Notes: a model not told the origin generated them from the letters alone. A DNA stretch of 64,000 bases from Sophora flavescens (GCA_030762895.1 JAUPTC010000134.1:1-64000); one strand, 5' to 3'; counted from the stretch's first letter, positions 24,561 through 36,349 are shown. Numbers and translations are program-made.

Positions 24561-24790
24561 AAATAAATAAAAAAGGTTTGTAGTAAATATAATTTTTGTA
24601 AGAAGTAGGATGATTATAAAATGAATGAATACTTTGTGATGTTGATGATGTAGTCTTAGGATGTAGTCGAGAGGTAGATTGAGATTGAATATTTGTATAT
24701 GATTATGTACAAGACTTTTTATTAGTAATTATTTATATTTGTCAATTTATCATTTTTATTTTTAATATCACGAATTAAATAAACTTAATC

Positions 24791-24795
24791 CCCGT
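24791..24795. repeat. Target site duplication CCCGT, left
   Basis: Directly before TGTAACACCC. In copy B the same five bases follow the LTR exactly (59862-59866); in copy A the right side reads CCAGT. Confidence 0.75.
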
Positions 24796-27760
24796 TGTAA
24801 CACCCCTCTTGGGAATTACTTTGTAACACGTGGGAAAATAAATTAAAACCAAATTATTTGCTGGTTGCTCTCGGAAAATTTACTTACTTTAGGTGAGAAA
24901 ACTCAGGTGTAAAAATTTTTGTTCTGAGAGAACGCTCTATTAGACCAAGATAACAGTAAAATCATATTGTACATCTCCTCACACGAGGAAATACTCATTC
25001 ACCTCAAGAGCCTTCACAACATACACATTTGTACTAAAAGTTTTTAATTCTCATAAACAAAATTAAACACAGACTCTCGCCACTATTATTGACCTCTTCG
25101 AGGATCAAGATTAGTATCCCGATTGAAGTGAAGACATATATAGTCATAACAACATAAATTTCTCAAAAAACACAAGTAATTTACCAATGAGTTCCACAAT
25201 GGAACAATCATTATCATTCACAAAAGATTGATGACATTTCACAGAAATCATATAATCTTTATATCTAATCTCCCGGAGATTCACTCACCAATAAATGAGC
25301 TGATCAGGCTCTTGAATGGCACATTGTACAAACTCTTGGTACAATTGTCAATCGCATAATGGTACATTATCCGACCTCCCGGCACTAACACATGAATATC
25401 TTCAAGATATCATGACTAACAAATACATCGAGGCCTGAATGATCTTAAAATTAAATCCATGTGTGAATGATTCTAGCTGTTTTTAAGAATGCTTTAGTAA
25501 ACATTTTCAGAATTAACCGTCGTTTAGCATTTTTAAAAACGTTTTAAGTCAAAACTTGATCTTTTCCACTCAAATAATTTTCTAAAAATCACAATTCAGT
25601 TATTTTCAAAGATTAATTTCATAAAATAACTTTTTTATAATATATTGGATTTATCCACCTAAAAATTAGCAGTACAAAAAAAATTTCACGGTTACATCCT
25701 CACTGTAACCCATAGTTCACCCTTACACCAATAAATCATTAAAATAATGATATTTTCAACTTTTTCTCATTTCAACCAACCAAAAACCTAAGTAATATTA
25801 TATTACTATTTCTCATCAATTAAAATTCATTATCCCATAAAAACTTTTTAACACTTTGAACCTCATTACTAATTCAAGCGACCCACATCACAGCTTTTCA
25901 ATCCACAAACAGCATTAACGATTCATCAACAATATTATAACAATTAACCCACCCAGACAGATCATGCATCAAAACATTATAATGCACAACTGCAAATAAC
26001 TAACCACAGATAAAATCACAGGTTAACACAAAGTTAAACAACCACCATAAATCTCAACCAAATATTACAAATCATACACAAATCACACATATAATTATCG
26101 GGAAAAATCCCTCAGTTAAGATCCCCTTACCTCTTGAAGATTCCAACTTTCTTTTCATGATTTGTTTGCTTATTCGAATCCGGTTTCCTCCACGCACTCG
26201 GGTACTCAAAACAAATGTTAAACTTGAACAAACCATAACAAATAAATCATAAATCAAACAATCATAAACACTCCTATTTCCCCGTGTATGGTTTCGGCCA
26301 TGAGAGGCGTCTATGTGGCTAAAAATTTCTAAAATTCCTAAGTCTTTGGATTAGTGATCCTTAAGTACAAAATTTCTAAAATTCCTAAGTCTTTGGATTA
26401 GTGATCCTTAAGTACTTAAGACATAGGATTAATGATTTAACCAGAAAGATTGAATCAAAGACTTCCAAGTTCCTCAACACCTAATTTCGGCCAAGGCACA
26501 AAAATAAAGCAAGAAATTTTAGTTTGATATAAGAACTTGGTTTCAACATACATACATATTAGAAAGATGAGATCTATGATCACTTTCTAAAAATTGAACA
26601 AAAGTTCCTTCACCCACACTTTAGGGTTTTGGCCTTGGAGAGAAAAATAGGGAGGAAAACTTTGTTTGCAACATACTCTTGGATTATGATTATAGAGGTG
26701 ATAACAAGAACATAGAAATTGATTTCATATTTATTGGATTTTTCTATGATTTTCTATGGATTTTCAAAGTTAAGAACACAAGAGAAGAACATGATGATTT
26801 AGGCTTCTAATCATGAAATGAATTGAAGGACATATAGTTAAATGATGATGAGGATCATGGATTACCTATCGGAATTGAAGAAATGTGTAAGAATCACCAA
26901 GTTCCTTCACAGGACAAAGGCTATGGAGTTTAGAGACAAATGGAAGAATGGGAGAAGATTGGAGAATGAAAATGAAGATTGGAGAAGAAGATGGCATCAT
27001 GTAAATTGATGAAGCAATCCTCATGGGCCTGGGGCTTGGCTTGCGCAAATGGGCTTGGAGAAATCCAAATTCATACGCGTGTCTTCAACATAAAAATGCT
27101 TAAGACATAACAAAGGCATAGGAAAGTTAAGAGTAGAAATTTACCTCATGCAAAATAACATCTTAGCCATGATATTGGGCCTAAAAACCGAAGCCCATTA
27201 TGGTTTGGAAGCGTGAAAATTGATCCAATTCACTTGGAGTATCATGAAATTTTGTTTAGGGACCAAAATGAAATTAAGAGAAAGTTTAAGGATCAAAATT
27301 CAATTGCCCTAGAAATTGTCATCATGACTTGTGATTCCATCCATGACATCATCCACATGGCCTTGTCATTTGTGACTCATGGATATTATCCATTAGCGGT
27401 TCCGTGTAATCTAGTATTCAGCTCCGTCGATCGCCTGACTTAAGATATCACCCGGATATAGTATATTATTTCACTTTTTAATGAAATATTTCAAAATAAC
27501 CAAAATCGTTGGAAATTAAATAAAAACCTTAAGTTTTTCATTCGGGAGTAAAAATTAGGTCTTCTGATCAGTATAACTATATTTTCAGTGAAATTCACAG
27601 ATCGTGTTTCGCCTAACTTTTCAACCTAAATTTTAATCGTAACATTAGAGTATAAATATGACTTTGGTTTATCCAAAATCAATTTCTAGGTCTCGGATAA
27701 AATATAATCATTTATATATTTATTACCGATATTAGAAAGTTGAAAAATCAGGGCGTTACA
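24796..27760 (-). mobile_element. Solo LTR, 2965 bp (copy A)
   Basis: The ends are TGTAACACCC on the left and GGGCGTTACA on the right, near-inverse termini of a gypsy-type LTR related to those at 784, 28972 and 36345. No internal domain is attached. It contains a 47-bp tandem duplication (26322-26415) and degenerate frames only. Orientation is inferred from relatives whose polypurine tract lies on the GTTACA side. Confidence 0.85.
26322..26415. repeat. 47-bp direct tandem duplication inside the solo LTR
   Basis: Two head-to-tail units containing AAATTTCTAAAATTCCTAAG. Also present in copy B near 58424-58517. Confidence 0.85.
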
Positions 27761-27789
27761 CCAGTGTGCACGCACGGTACACATTCTAG
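27761..27789 (+). mobile_element. Helitron-like 3' terminus split by the solo LTR (copy A)
   Basis: Right of the LTR comes a hairpin half (GTGCACGCACGG) and then TACACATTCTAG followed by T. With the CCCGT left of the LTR this rebuilds a CCCGTG/CACGG hairpin, so the LTR inserted within a Helitron-like end. Confidence 0.55.
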
Positions 27790-28560
27790 TAATATACATT
27801 TGAGAATAATCTCAAAATAGAAATAGACAAATGACACTCTATGGAGTCATTCCTTCATGCAATTTTTCATAGTGGCCCTCACCACAACTCTTCCCTCCAA
27901 TTTTCACGAATGTGTCACGCTTATATTGATTTGAAGAAAAAACATAATGATGTTCTTAAATTCATTAATGAAATTAATTCAAAATTTGAAATTTCACAAT
28001 CAAAACAATTGATACTGATTATGCTATTTTAGCATGAAAATAATTTAATGCTTAAACAAATAATACGAAAAATATTAGAAATTAAGAGTGCATTAATTAG
28101 AATTGATTATATGGACGATACATTGATTATAAATTATAATAATTCAACACGACAACAATTTAAATTAAAAAAATATTTGAAATCTTAAAGTTAGAATTCA
28201 GATTGAAATTATTTCAAATTCTAAAAAGGAAATAGATGAATTTAATTATAATTTTATCGATGTTATTAGTATATAAAGATATCTTGCAAATATTATTAAT
28301 GATTTCGTGCAGATACTATTAGCAATACATTTATGATTTATAATATTAATTATATTATGAATAATTAAATTAATATGTGTATATCTAATATTTAGTCAAA
28401 AAAATTGTATATCTAATATTAGGATCATTACACGGTAAATAATGGAATGTATGATTCGGGAAAATGAAATAATTTTATGATATATTTCCTATTTCCTATA
28501 TTTTGAGATTCAAAAATATGGATTTAGATAATTAGTTCAAATATTGAAAATAAAAAAATT
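27790..28560 (+). other. Unrecognised low-complexity frame and AT-rich sequence (copy A)
   Basis: An open frame at 27841-28032 encodes MESFLHAIFHSGPHHN followed by a Lys/Ile/Asn-rich stretch that resumes after one stop to about 28190. No family recognised. The frame is nearly unchanged in copy B (59940-60131). The rest is AT-rich. Confidence 0.35.
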
Positions 28561-28972
28561 ATTATAATTATAACTTCACTAATGTTCTCAATGACGTGAT
28601 ATATCATTAAAATCTTACTGTCAGTAAAAACATCAATTGTTTTTACATCCAGAACTTTTGCTAAAATTCGTCTGATTAAACATAATATATCATTTCTGAT
28701 CAGAAATTTGGAAAGTAGAATTTTCCACGGACAAAATATAAAAAGGGTTAAATTAAGGTTTTTTGCCGATATAAAATTATACTATCGAAAAGCATGAGAC
28801 CAATTTCCGTATGAGTTTTAAGCCCAAAATTTCATCGTATACTTATAATAATAAGTATAATATGAATATGACTTTGGTTTTCCCAAAATCATTTTCTAAG
28901 TCTCGAAAAAAATAAATAAACGTATTTATATAATTTCCGATATTAGAAAGCAGAAAAAATCAGGGTGTTACA
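28561..28972 (-). mobile_element. 3' LTR of the gag-protease element (partial, copy A)
   Basis: On the minus strand an LTR starts TGTAACACCCTG at 28972 immediately after a polypurine tract. Its sequence resembles the GTTACA-side ends of the LTRs at 27760 and 36345. The far end could not be fixed and may be truncated. Confidence 0.65.
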
Positions 28973-28974
28973 GA

Positions 28975-28985
28975 CTACCCCTCTT
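28975..28985 (-). other. Polypurine tract (copy A)
   Basis: AAGAGGGGTAG on the minus strand, two bases before the LTR start TGTAACACCC. Copy B equivalent is 61071-61081. Confidence 0.75.
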
Positions 28986-29302
28986 AAAAAAAATTCGTCC
29001 TCGAAATTTCGTGACACGAGGCTAAACAAAATCTAAAGATATCGGGACCTTACTTTCACAAGAAAGTATATAGAAAGATTTTATCGACCTGAAAAGATAT
29101 AAGAATATCATGTGCATAACATATTCTCTAATAGGTTTATAATGGAAAAATGCATTATCGGTACACATTTACAAACTCGAATCTAATAAAGCTCCTTCCT
29201 TCACAAGAATTTTATTAACAACGATTTAAAAGAATAAAAGTCCGACAAGAATTCAGACTGGATCACTTCCACCAAAAGTAAAAGTGACTATATTAAGTCT
29301 CA

Positions 29303-30431
29303 TCAAAAACTTCTTTCAGTGAGAAAATATTTATCCCGGACAACCACATGATAGTTCAAGCAAATAGAATTAACACTAACTAGCTTAGCAGTCGGAGTTG
29401 AAACAATAAGATCATACGGTAATGAAGGAATAAACAATTTCACACAATTCATCGAAATAAATGAATGTGTCGCACCCAAATCGTAAAGTATAGTTAAGAT
29501 ATTACCATCTGTCACAATCACCTTCAGTGCCGCTCAAAGTGTAAATTCTCCCCTTCGCCGTTGGTTTATTTGTCCTGGTGTTGTTGACAGCAGATCTACG
29601 GTTTGGTAAGTTACAACCCTTTGCTAAGTGCCCCACTTGATTGCAGTTGTAACACTTAACTCTTTTTATTGGACAAGTATCTGTCATGTGGTTTGGATCT
29701 CCACATCTTTAACGTCTTCTGATTTGGCCTTGGTTTTGGTTCTTCTGGCCTCCACTTCCCGATTCATAATTATTGGGATGATATTATTGTTGATTCTGGT
29801 TATTTTCCGGTGGTCGGAAATAAGGCTCCCTCTATTGTCTCTTCCATTCCGCATCTGCTCTATCTTTCGACTCATCTCGACTAGAGATTGAAAATTTCGA
29901 AGTTACAATGGTAAGACAGATTCTTTAATCTCAAATCTTAGACCTGCCTCAAACCTCTCACACTTCCGACTTTTCATTTGGTTTTGCTTGAAAGAAATGG
30001 AAATATTTAGCACGCGACTCGAACTTCGACCCATACTCCCCAACAGTCAGATCTCTCGGATATAAATGCAGAAATTCTTGTTATTTCTCAATCCGAACAC
30101 TCTCTGAAAAATACTTGTTCAGGAATGCGGTTTTAAACACATCCCAAGTGATTTTCTGATGATCAGCTTCCAGCAGCTGTCGAGCACCTCTCCACCAATA
30201 GTCCGCATCTCCTATTAGTAGAAAAACAAAAACAACATATGTAACCCTAACATCTGCCGGAGTGACCACCAACTCAAAGATTTTCTCCTGCTCCTGAACC
30301 CATAAATAAGCTTTCTCATGCAATCAAAGCCTTGCCTTTCGTAGCTTGTTGTGTCTAAGACCCCTTCCAGGACAGTGTCCACGTCCCCGTCCACTTCCTC
30401 GTCCACGTCCACCTTCTGGTGCTAGTTCCAT
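29303..30431 (-). pseudogene. Ty3/gypsy Gag-protease without polymerase (copy A)
   Basis: The minus strand from ATG 30431 encodes an Arg/Gly-rich start and then a gag domain with DADYWWRGARQLLEADHQKI. A degenerate linker leads to a CCHC zinc knuckle (CYNCNQVGHLAKGC) and the start of a retropepsin domain with LYDLGATHSFIS. The usual active site is D-S-G; here Leu replaces Ser. The frame is broken by several stops and indels. After the protease segment the element goes directly to its polypurine tract at 28985, so reverse transcriptase, RNase H and integrase are missing. Confidence 0.8.
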
Positions 30432-30600
30432 AACTGACCTATGAAACGGAATCAGTTAGACCGCAACCAGAAAATGAAACGCTTACTTACTTATTAACAC
30501 ACATTACTTCTAAGAAGTAATTCAAACAAGTCTAAATCAGAGAACACGCAACATCATCACAATAGACCTATTCCCCAACATTCCCGAAAGACTCGACAAC

Positions 30601-30611
30601 CTCTGATACCA
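30601..30611 (-). other. Primer binding site (copy A)
   Basis: TGGTATCAGAG on the minus strand, about five bases inside the LTR edge near 30616. Matches the initiator tRNA-Met primer site used by the other LTR elements here. Confidence 0.8.
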
Positions 30612-30615
30612 CAAA

Positions 30616-30783
30616 TACGACACCAGGGTCATCACATTGTTACCCAAATGTGGAAAATAAAATTATAGTTCGCTGGTTACTTTCGGAAAATAATCTTTTA
30701 TAACACTTTTCTTAATACAAAAATAGTGGAAATTTTTTTTCTTCTTCGACATACATAACCATGTCACAAATATAACCATATAC
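30616..30783 (-). mobile_element. 5' LTR inner part of the gag-protease element (copy A)
   Basis: The sequence aligns by eye with the left end of the solo LTR at 24796 (shared ATGTGGAAAATAAA-like and GCTGGTTRCT words). It continues into the palindrome at 30837. Confidence 0.55.
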
Positions 30784-30784
30784 G

Positions 30785-30836
<52 letters not shown>
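30784..30836. repeat. (TA)n microsatellite
   Basis: About 50 bases of alternating TA bordering the left arm of the LTR palindrome. The length differs in copy B (62886-62954). Confidence 0.9.
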
Positions 30837-30839
<3 letters not shown>

Positions 30840-31853
30840 CATCATACAACTATACCATTATCCATATAGGTCCTTAAGGGAAAGAAACAACATAAGATAT
30901 CATTATAAATTATTCAAAACATAAGACTCCTTAATTCAAAAGTATGGTTCTCCAAAGCCAGACATAAAAATTATAAACCAATATAATGCCCTAGTTGAGC
31001 TGGTCACTCAATACGACACCCACTAAGAAGACTCTAGAGGTCATTCTTAAAATCCGCGGTCTCTTTAAAGGTCGGGCCTAAAGATCCTCGAAAGCATCAG
31101 GGGCATCTCCAGCAATTAGAGAAACCAACAAGAAAGATGCAAGAGTGAGAAACCAATATATGGATTTAACTCGACAACTACATGCTCGACACAACATAAA
31201 ACAAATACACATATACATGTTATACCAACATAAGCATTCATATCAAAGCAAATAGTTTATCAATGGGTTTAACACACCAAACGACATCATTTGAAAAACT
31301 ATGCATGAACACTTCATGGAGATTAAGTGCGAATTTAGATGATGTATATGAAGTGTTCATGCATAGTTTTTCAAATGATGTCGTTTGGGATGTGAAACCC
31401 ATTGATAAACTATTTTCTTTGATATGAATGCTTATGTTGGTATAACATGTATATGTGTATGTGTTTTATGTTGTGTCGAGCATGTAGTTTTCGAGTTAAA
31501 TCCATATATTGTTTCTCACTCTTGCATATTTCTTGTTGGTTTCTCTACTGTCGGAGATGCCCCTGGTGCTTTCGAGATCTTTAGGCCTCGACCTTTAAAG
31601 TGACCGTGGATTTTAATAATGACCTCTGGAGTCTTCTTAGTGGGTGTCGATAGAGTGACCAGCTCAACTAGGGCATTATATTGGTTTATAATTTTATGTC
31701 CGCTTTTGGAGAACCATACTTCTGAAGTAATGAGTCTTATCTTTTGAATAATGTATAATGATATCTTATGTTGTTTCTTTCCCTAAAGGACCTATATGGA
31801 TAAAGGTCTAGATGTGAAAATAATATGATGTAGTATAGTTGTATGATGCCTTC

Positions 31854-31856
<3 letters not shown>
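30837..31856. repeat. Large inverted repeat of LTR sequence, 30-bp spacer (copy A)
   Basis: The left arm (30837-31317) and right arm (31348-31856) are reverse complements with small differences, separated by only 30 bases. Each outer end meets a (TA)n tract. The left arm continues the LTR of the gag-protease element, so the right arm is an inverted duplicate. The transcript could form a hairpin of about 480 base pairs. Confidence 0.92.

Positions 31857-31908
<52 letters not shown>
31857..31908. repeat. (TA)n microsatellite between two palindromes
   Basis: Alternating TA joins the LTR palindrome to the F-box palindrome. Copy B equivalent is 63942-63988. Confidence 0.9.
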
Positions 31909-31912
<4 letters not shown>

Positions 31913-32340
31913 TGCGAGATAAGGGTGTTGTGTGGTGTGGACCATGAAGACTTGGAGCAGCTTTTTCATGTCTCTAAAACTATTAGAGAAGCAGTAAGTA
32001 TTAGAGTACTTTTGTTGTTCATTCATTTGGTGTTTCAATTGATGGTTCTAATTTGGTAACTGTTGGGTTTGTTTTGATATTGCGACTAAAATTGCTAAGG
32101 AGTTGCATTTTGAGTATAGCACACCAAAGAAGAAAACTTTTGCTTTTCATACTTCCCTTGATGTGGAGGATGAAAATGGGTTTGAGGAAATTGAAGCTTC
32201 AAATGCACCTTTGAGGAAATCTTGGTCAAGACTGAATGGTAGGGACCAGCTTCCATCTCAACGACCTTGTTTCCTTCCATGGATGAAGAACAAGTAAGCT
32301 AAGGAAGCGAGAGGAACTGAATCGAGAATAGGAACTGCAA
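31907..32340 (+). pseudogene. Inverted partial copy of the FBS-type F-box gene
   Basis: The plus strand repeats exons 2 and 3 of the minus-strand gene at 32415-33107. Exon 2' (31919-31993) carries IRVLCGVDHEDLEQLF. The intron has a GTAAGT donor. Exon 3' (about 32085-32297) carries HFEYSTPKKKTFAF. The acceptor before exon 3' reads TGCG instead of TGCAG, and the C-terminus is frameshifted (WMKNK instead of SMDEEQ). Exon 1 is absent, and the copy begins four bases beyond the exon 2 acceptor region next to (TA)n. It forms the left arm of a near-perfect inverted repeat with about 32370-32806. Confidence 0.85.
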
Positions 32341-32414
32341 CTCCATGTTCTCAAATTTACCCCTCTCCTCCATGTTCTCTATTCTGTCAGTTGCAGTTCC
32401 TCGCTTTCCTTAGC

Positions 32415-33107
32415 TTACTGTTCTTCATCCATGGAAGGAAACAAGGTTGTTGAGATGGAAGCCAGGTCCCTACCATTCAGTCTTGACCAAGATTTCCTCA
32501 AAGGTGCATTTGAAGCTTCAATTTCCTCAAACCCATTTTCATCCTCCACATCAAGGGAAGTATGAAAAGCAAAAGTTTTCTTCTTTGGTGTGCTATACTC
32601 AAAATGCAACTCCTTAGCAATTTTAGTCTGCAATATCAAAACAAACCCAACGATTGCCAAATTAGAACCATCAATTGAAACACCAAATGAATGAACAACA
32701 AAAGTACTCTAATACTTACTGCTTCTCTAATAGTTTTAGAGACATGAAAAAGCTGCTCCAAGTCTTCATGGTCCACACCACACAACACCCTTATCTGCGA
32801 TTAATCCAAAACAAAAAAGGGAAAACATAAATTTCAGAATTTTCAGAATACCCATTATTACACAATCGAAATAAAACTCATTGAGAATCAAAATTTAAGC
32901 TTGAAGTCGTTATACTCACCAGTATGTCAAAGGAAGGGCTTCAAGGCAAGACCTTTCAGAGATGGAAGCGAATCTCCCACTGCACGCTCTCTTCAACGGG
33001 TCATCACTGGATTTGAACCATGTGTGGAAGCTTCAACCTTGTTGGAAACCACAACCCTCTTCCTTCCGGTGCACAGTATAATTATAATCATCAAACCCTA
33101 ATGCCAT
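32415..33107 (-). CDS. FBS: FBS-type F-box protein (At1g61340-like), probable gene with frame errors
   Basis: Exon 1 (33107-32920) starts MALG and, across small frameshifts, gives KRVVVSNKVEAST, PLKRACSGRFASISERSCLE and ALP. The donor is CTG|GTGAGT and the acceptor CGCAG|ATAAGG. Exon 2 (32794-32720) gives IRVLCGVDHEDLEQLFHVSK, completing an F-box. Donor GCA|GTAAGT and acceptor ATTGCAG|ACT lead to exon 3 (32627-32415), with AKELHFEYSTPKKKTFAF, NAPLRKSWSRLNGRD and the end FPSMDEEQ. FBS proteins are small stress-induced F-box subunits of SCF ubiquitin ligases. The frameshifts in exon 1 fall next to a CAG and a T-run and may be consensus errors. All splice sites are canonical. Confidence 0.78.
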
Positions 33108-33905
33108 TTTTCTCCAATGAACCCAAAAAAACCAGCACACTTCAAATCTCGGAGAAGCAAAACTCAACAATTTAACACCTCTTTTGCTTCAATCTGCAAA
33201 TATAGAAAACCCAAGCACTATTTATTAGCAATTTTAGTCACAGGATTAATCAAATTTTTGAAAAATATTTTTAAAAAGGAAACTTTCGGAGGGAATTCAC
33301 AAATATCGATTGATAGTATGCACGAAAATAGGGATTAGTGAGATAAGAATCGAACCTAGATTTACGAGGGTTTCTGTTTTGTGTTTTGTTGCTGCCAAAG
33401 AAGGAAACAAGAAAATGAAAATGAAAATGAAAATGAAAATGAAATATGGTGATGAATGATGAATGATAGTATCAAAGATGCAATTGCTTATAAGTTAAGA
33501 ATTTGGGGAACAAATGGGGAAATCAATGTCATTTATAAATGAACATGTCAAATAAAAGTTTTTAATTTTTAATTTTTTAATATTTTAATTTAATGATATA
33601 ATCCCGATTAAAAGCTAAAAATACCGCGTGAGGAAACTACAGGAAATTTCAATGAATATATCTAGTGTCACTTTTGGGAGAGGATGAGAGACGCAAGTGC
33701 TTGTTGTCAATGTTTGACTACAGTTAATTATCGATTATTCATTTATCATTACATGGGCTGCGTTGAAGAGGGAGAATAAAAGTAGAAACAATTAAGATTC
33801 CACATTGGCTGTTGTCCTACTCCGACATTAGAGAACAAAGAAGATATATTTTGTAAATAAATCACATAATTTTTGGGCAGTTTCTAAAAATTCTAAAATC
33901 AGTTT
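33108..33905 (-). promoter_or_regulatory. Upstream region of the F-box gene
   Basis: No other gene seen. A TTTATAAATG box lies near 33532-33541 on the minus strand. A (GAAAAT)n-like tract at about 33411-33446 lies in the likely leader. Promoter role is inferred from position. Confidence 0.35.
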
Positions 33906-36345
33906 TGTAACACTTATATTTTTCCAATTGTGGGTAAAAGTTAGAAGGAGTACTGTTGTGGGCCACCGATGTAAAATCCAAGTCTAAACATGCCAAACAT
34001 AATTATTTAAACATACAGATATCAAATAGGCAAATATAAACATGTTATCAAGCAAACAATCATATAGGCATTTAATCAAACATCAGGGTCATGGGTTAAC
34101 CCTTCTTCTTACGCTACCCCACAGCCTACATCACTACAAGAAATTCGGTGATTAGCTACGACAAATTTGATAGCTAATTTGTAGCTAATGTCTAGCAAAC
34201 AAATTTAGCTACAAATTAGCTACAAAATAGCTGCAGAATTGGTGGTAGAATAATTTGAGTGGCAAATTAGCTAGAAAAATGTTCCTAGCTAATTCATAGT
34301 TAAACTTAAAAAAGTTCTAGCTATTTGATAGCAAATCTCTAGTAATATCTTATTATGAATTGCTTTTTTCTAGCTAAATAACTACAATATTATTGTAGTG
34401 ATTTTGTAGCCAATCTATAGCAAAATTTCATAGTTATTTCCTAGTTAATTCAAAAAAAAATTAAAAAAAAAATCAATCACTAAATTGATCCCAAACACCT
34501 ATTCTATAGACCAATTTAGCGATCGATATTTATCAACTTTATTATTTGGTTCTAGCTCTAAAACCACATACCAAAATAGAGCAACAAAACTCACAAATAA
34601 CAATAAAATAATTCATAATAATTCACTAGGAAAGCAAACACACAACAATATAGCTAAATAACATCTCTACTTTAAGGTAGGATAGTGGTAAACTCCCCCA
34701 TACCTCTTGCAGATCACTTGTAGATCAAACAAACACAAGCTAAACCAAGCAAGGTATGCCACGATTTTGTCCACCAAAACCTAGCCATGAACAACCAACA
34801 TGAAAACAAGTTAAAGAATGAAGAAAATCACCTAAACCCATTTGAACATAGGTTCAGCCAAGTCAAGAAGAAATATCTAGGGATATCTAAATTTTTCAAG
34901 CTCTTGGACGATGAAAATAGAAATCATATGGAGATCATAGAAATTGATCTCACATTAAAATGATTTTTCTATGATTTTCTATAATTATTTGAAAATCTAG
35001 ATCTAAGAATAGAAATTGGTGAAAAACTTGATGAACATGAAGATTGATGGATGATTTATGAAGCTAAGATGATTAGGAATAGGTTCCTCACATTAGAATG
35101 AAGAAGTTTTATGGAGGAAATGAAGAACAATGAAGAACTTATCAAGAACACAAATGGTGTTCTTTAGGTTTTTGTGAAGAACAAGTGTAATAGGAAGAAA
35201 ATGAAATGTGTTAAGTGTGGGGGACTTGGGCTGCATCCAAATGAGAGTTTGAGTGAGTGAGGAGTTGTTTAATTGGTTTAAATGAACCATAGTTGAGTTT
35301 ACTTGCCCAAGGTTAAGTTAGAAAATAATATAATAACTTAACTATAGTTAATTAGTAACCTAACTATGATTAATTGGTAATCATGGTTAACAAATATGTG
35401 GCCAAGAATGAATGTTGGTGTGACTGATTTTTCACCACATCTTATGAGTCATCCCCAGTCATCGATCCTATCCATTAGTGGTTCACATAAATCCCTTATT
35501 CAGCTCAAGTCTTTTACCCGATTTCGGTTTTTGAGAGGAAAATTATGAAACGAAAGCAAAATGAAATAGTATGGTTTAGTATATATGGCTGCACGAAATT
35601 GAGGAGATGTGTAAGGTTTACAACCATGTAAAATGAGTGGTTAAGAGTGCGTAGATGTGTCTTGTTAATAATCGCGAAAACTTGGGGGTATTTTGGTCAT
35701 TTTACCTAAAAGTCATGATTGCTAGCATTTAATGCTCATAAATACTTGGTGACTCGTCCTCCATGAGTCATCATGTATGACTCATTGTCCCGATCTCTTG
35801 ACAGGTCTCTGCAGTTCCGTTTTTGACTCCGTCGGTTTCCGATTAGGGTTTCTGTCTGTTTTTGGACCAAAATTTTTCAAAATAACCAAATTCATTGGAA
35901 ATATGTTTTAAACATAAACCATTTCATTCACGAGTCAAAATTAGGTTTTCTGATCATTAAAATCTTACTGTCAGTGAAAACACCGACTGTTTTCCGTCCG
36001 AACTTTTACCAAAATTGGTCCGAATGAACATAATATTTTATTTCTGATCAGAAATTTGGAAAGTAGGATTCCTCATGGACATAATATAAAAAAATCTACA
36101 AAATTTCATTTTCGGGTCAAATTAGGGTTTTCTGCCAATATAAAATTATACTGTGAGTCAAAAACGCAAATCGGTTTCCATCTGAGTTTTAAACCCAAAT
36201 TTTAACCAAAGCTTCCTACCATAGAGTAGGTTCTAGATATGATTTTGTTTTCTCCAAAATCACTTCCTAAGTCTCAAATGAAATATAAACATATATATAT
36301 ATATATATATATATATTGAAGAACAGTAAAAATCGAGATGTTACA
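33906..36345 (-). mobile_element. 3' LTR of the gypsy element, carrying a CACTA-like insertion
   Basis: The inner end is TGTAACATCTCG on the minus strand at 36345 after a polypurine tract. The sequence near 34930-35000 and 36100-36345 resembles the solo LTR (for example TTTTTCTATGATTTTCTAT). The left boundary is a guess. It contains a (TA)n at 36291-36316. Confidence 0.5.
34132..34450. mobile_element. CACTA-like transposon terminus with subterminal repeats
   Basis: CACTACAAGAAATTCGG starts at 34132. It is followed by many copies of TAGCTACAAATTAGC-like words in both orientations up to about 34450, the layout of a CACTA (En/Spm) end. An inverse TTGTAGTG occurs at 34393-34400, but the motif cluster continues past it, so the other end is uncertain. 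Confidence 0.6.
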
Positions 36346-36349
36346 ATAC

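Larger units (their letters stand above)
1..31920. repeat. Segmental duplication, copy A
   Basis: This block matches 38115-64000 in the same order and orientation. Position 1 aligns to 38115, the LTR site at 11970 aligns to 50111, and 31920 aligns to 64000. The offset drops from about 38114 to about 32100 because copy A holds a complete LTR element where copy B has a solo LTR. The remaining differences are mostly single-base changes and short indels. The left end lies outside the window. It could be a recent tandem duplication or two haplotypes assembled in series. Confidence 0.93.

Noticed and set aside
28090..28190. YMDDTLI-like string in the frame after 27841, resembling a reverse transcriptase active site
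   Set aside because: No neighbouring reverse transcriptase motifs, one stop before it, and the surrounding residues do not fit; treated as coincidence in AT-rich sequence.
34132..34400. A complete 270-bp CACTA miniature element with both ends
   Set aside because: The inverse TTGTAGTG at 34393-34400 lacks a matching 3-bp duplication, and the subterminal motifs continue beyond it.
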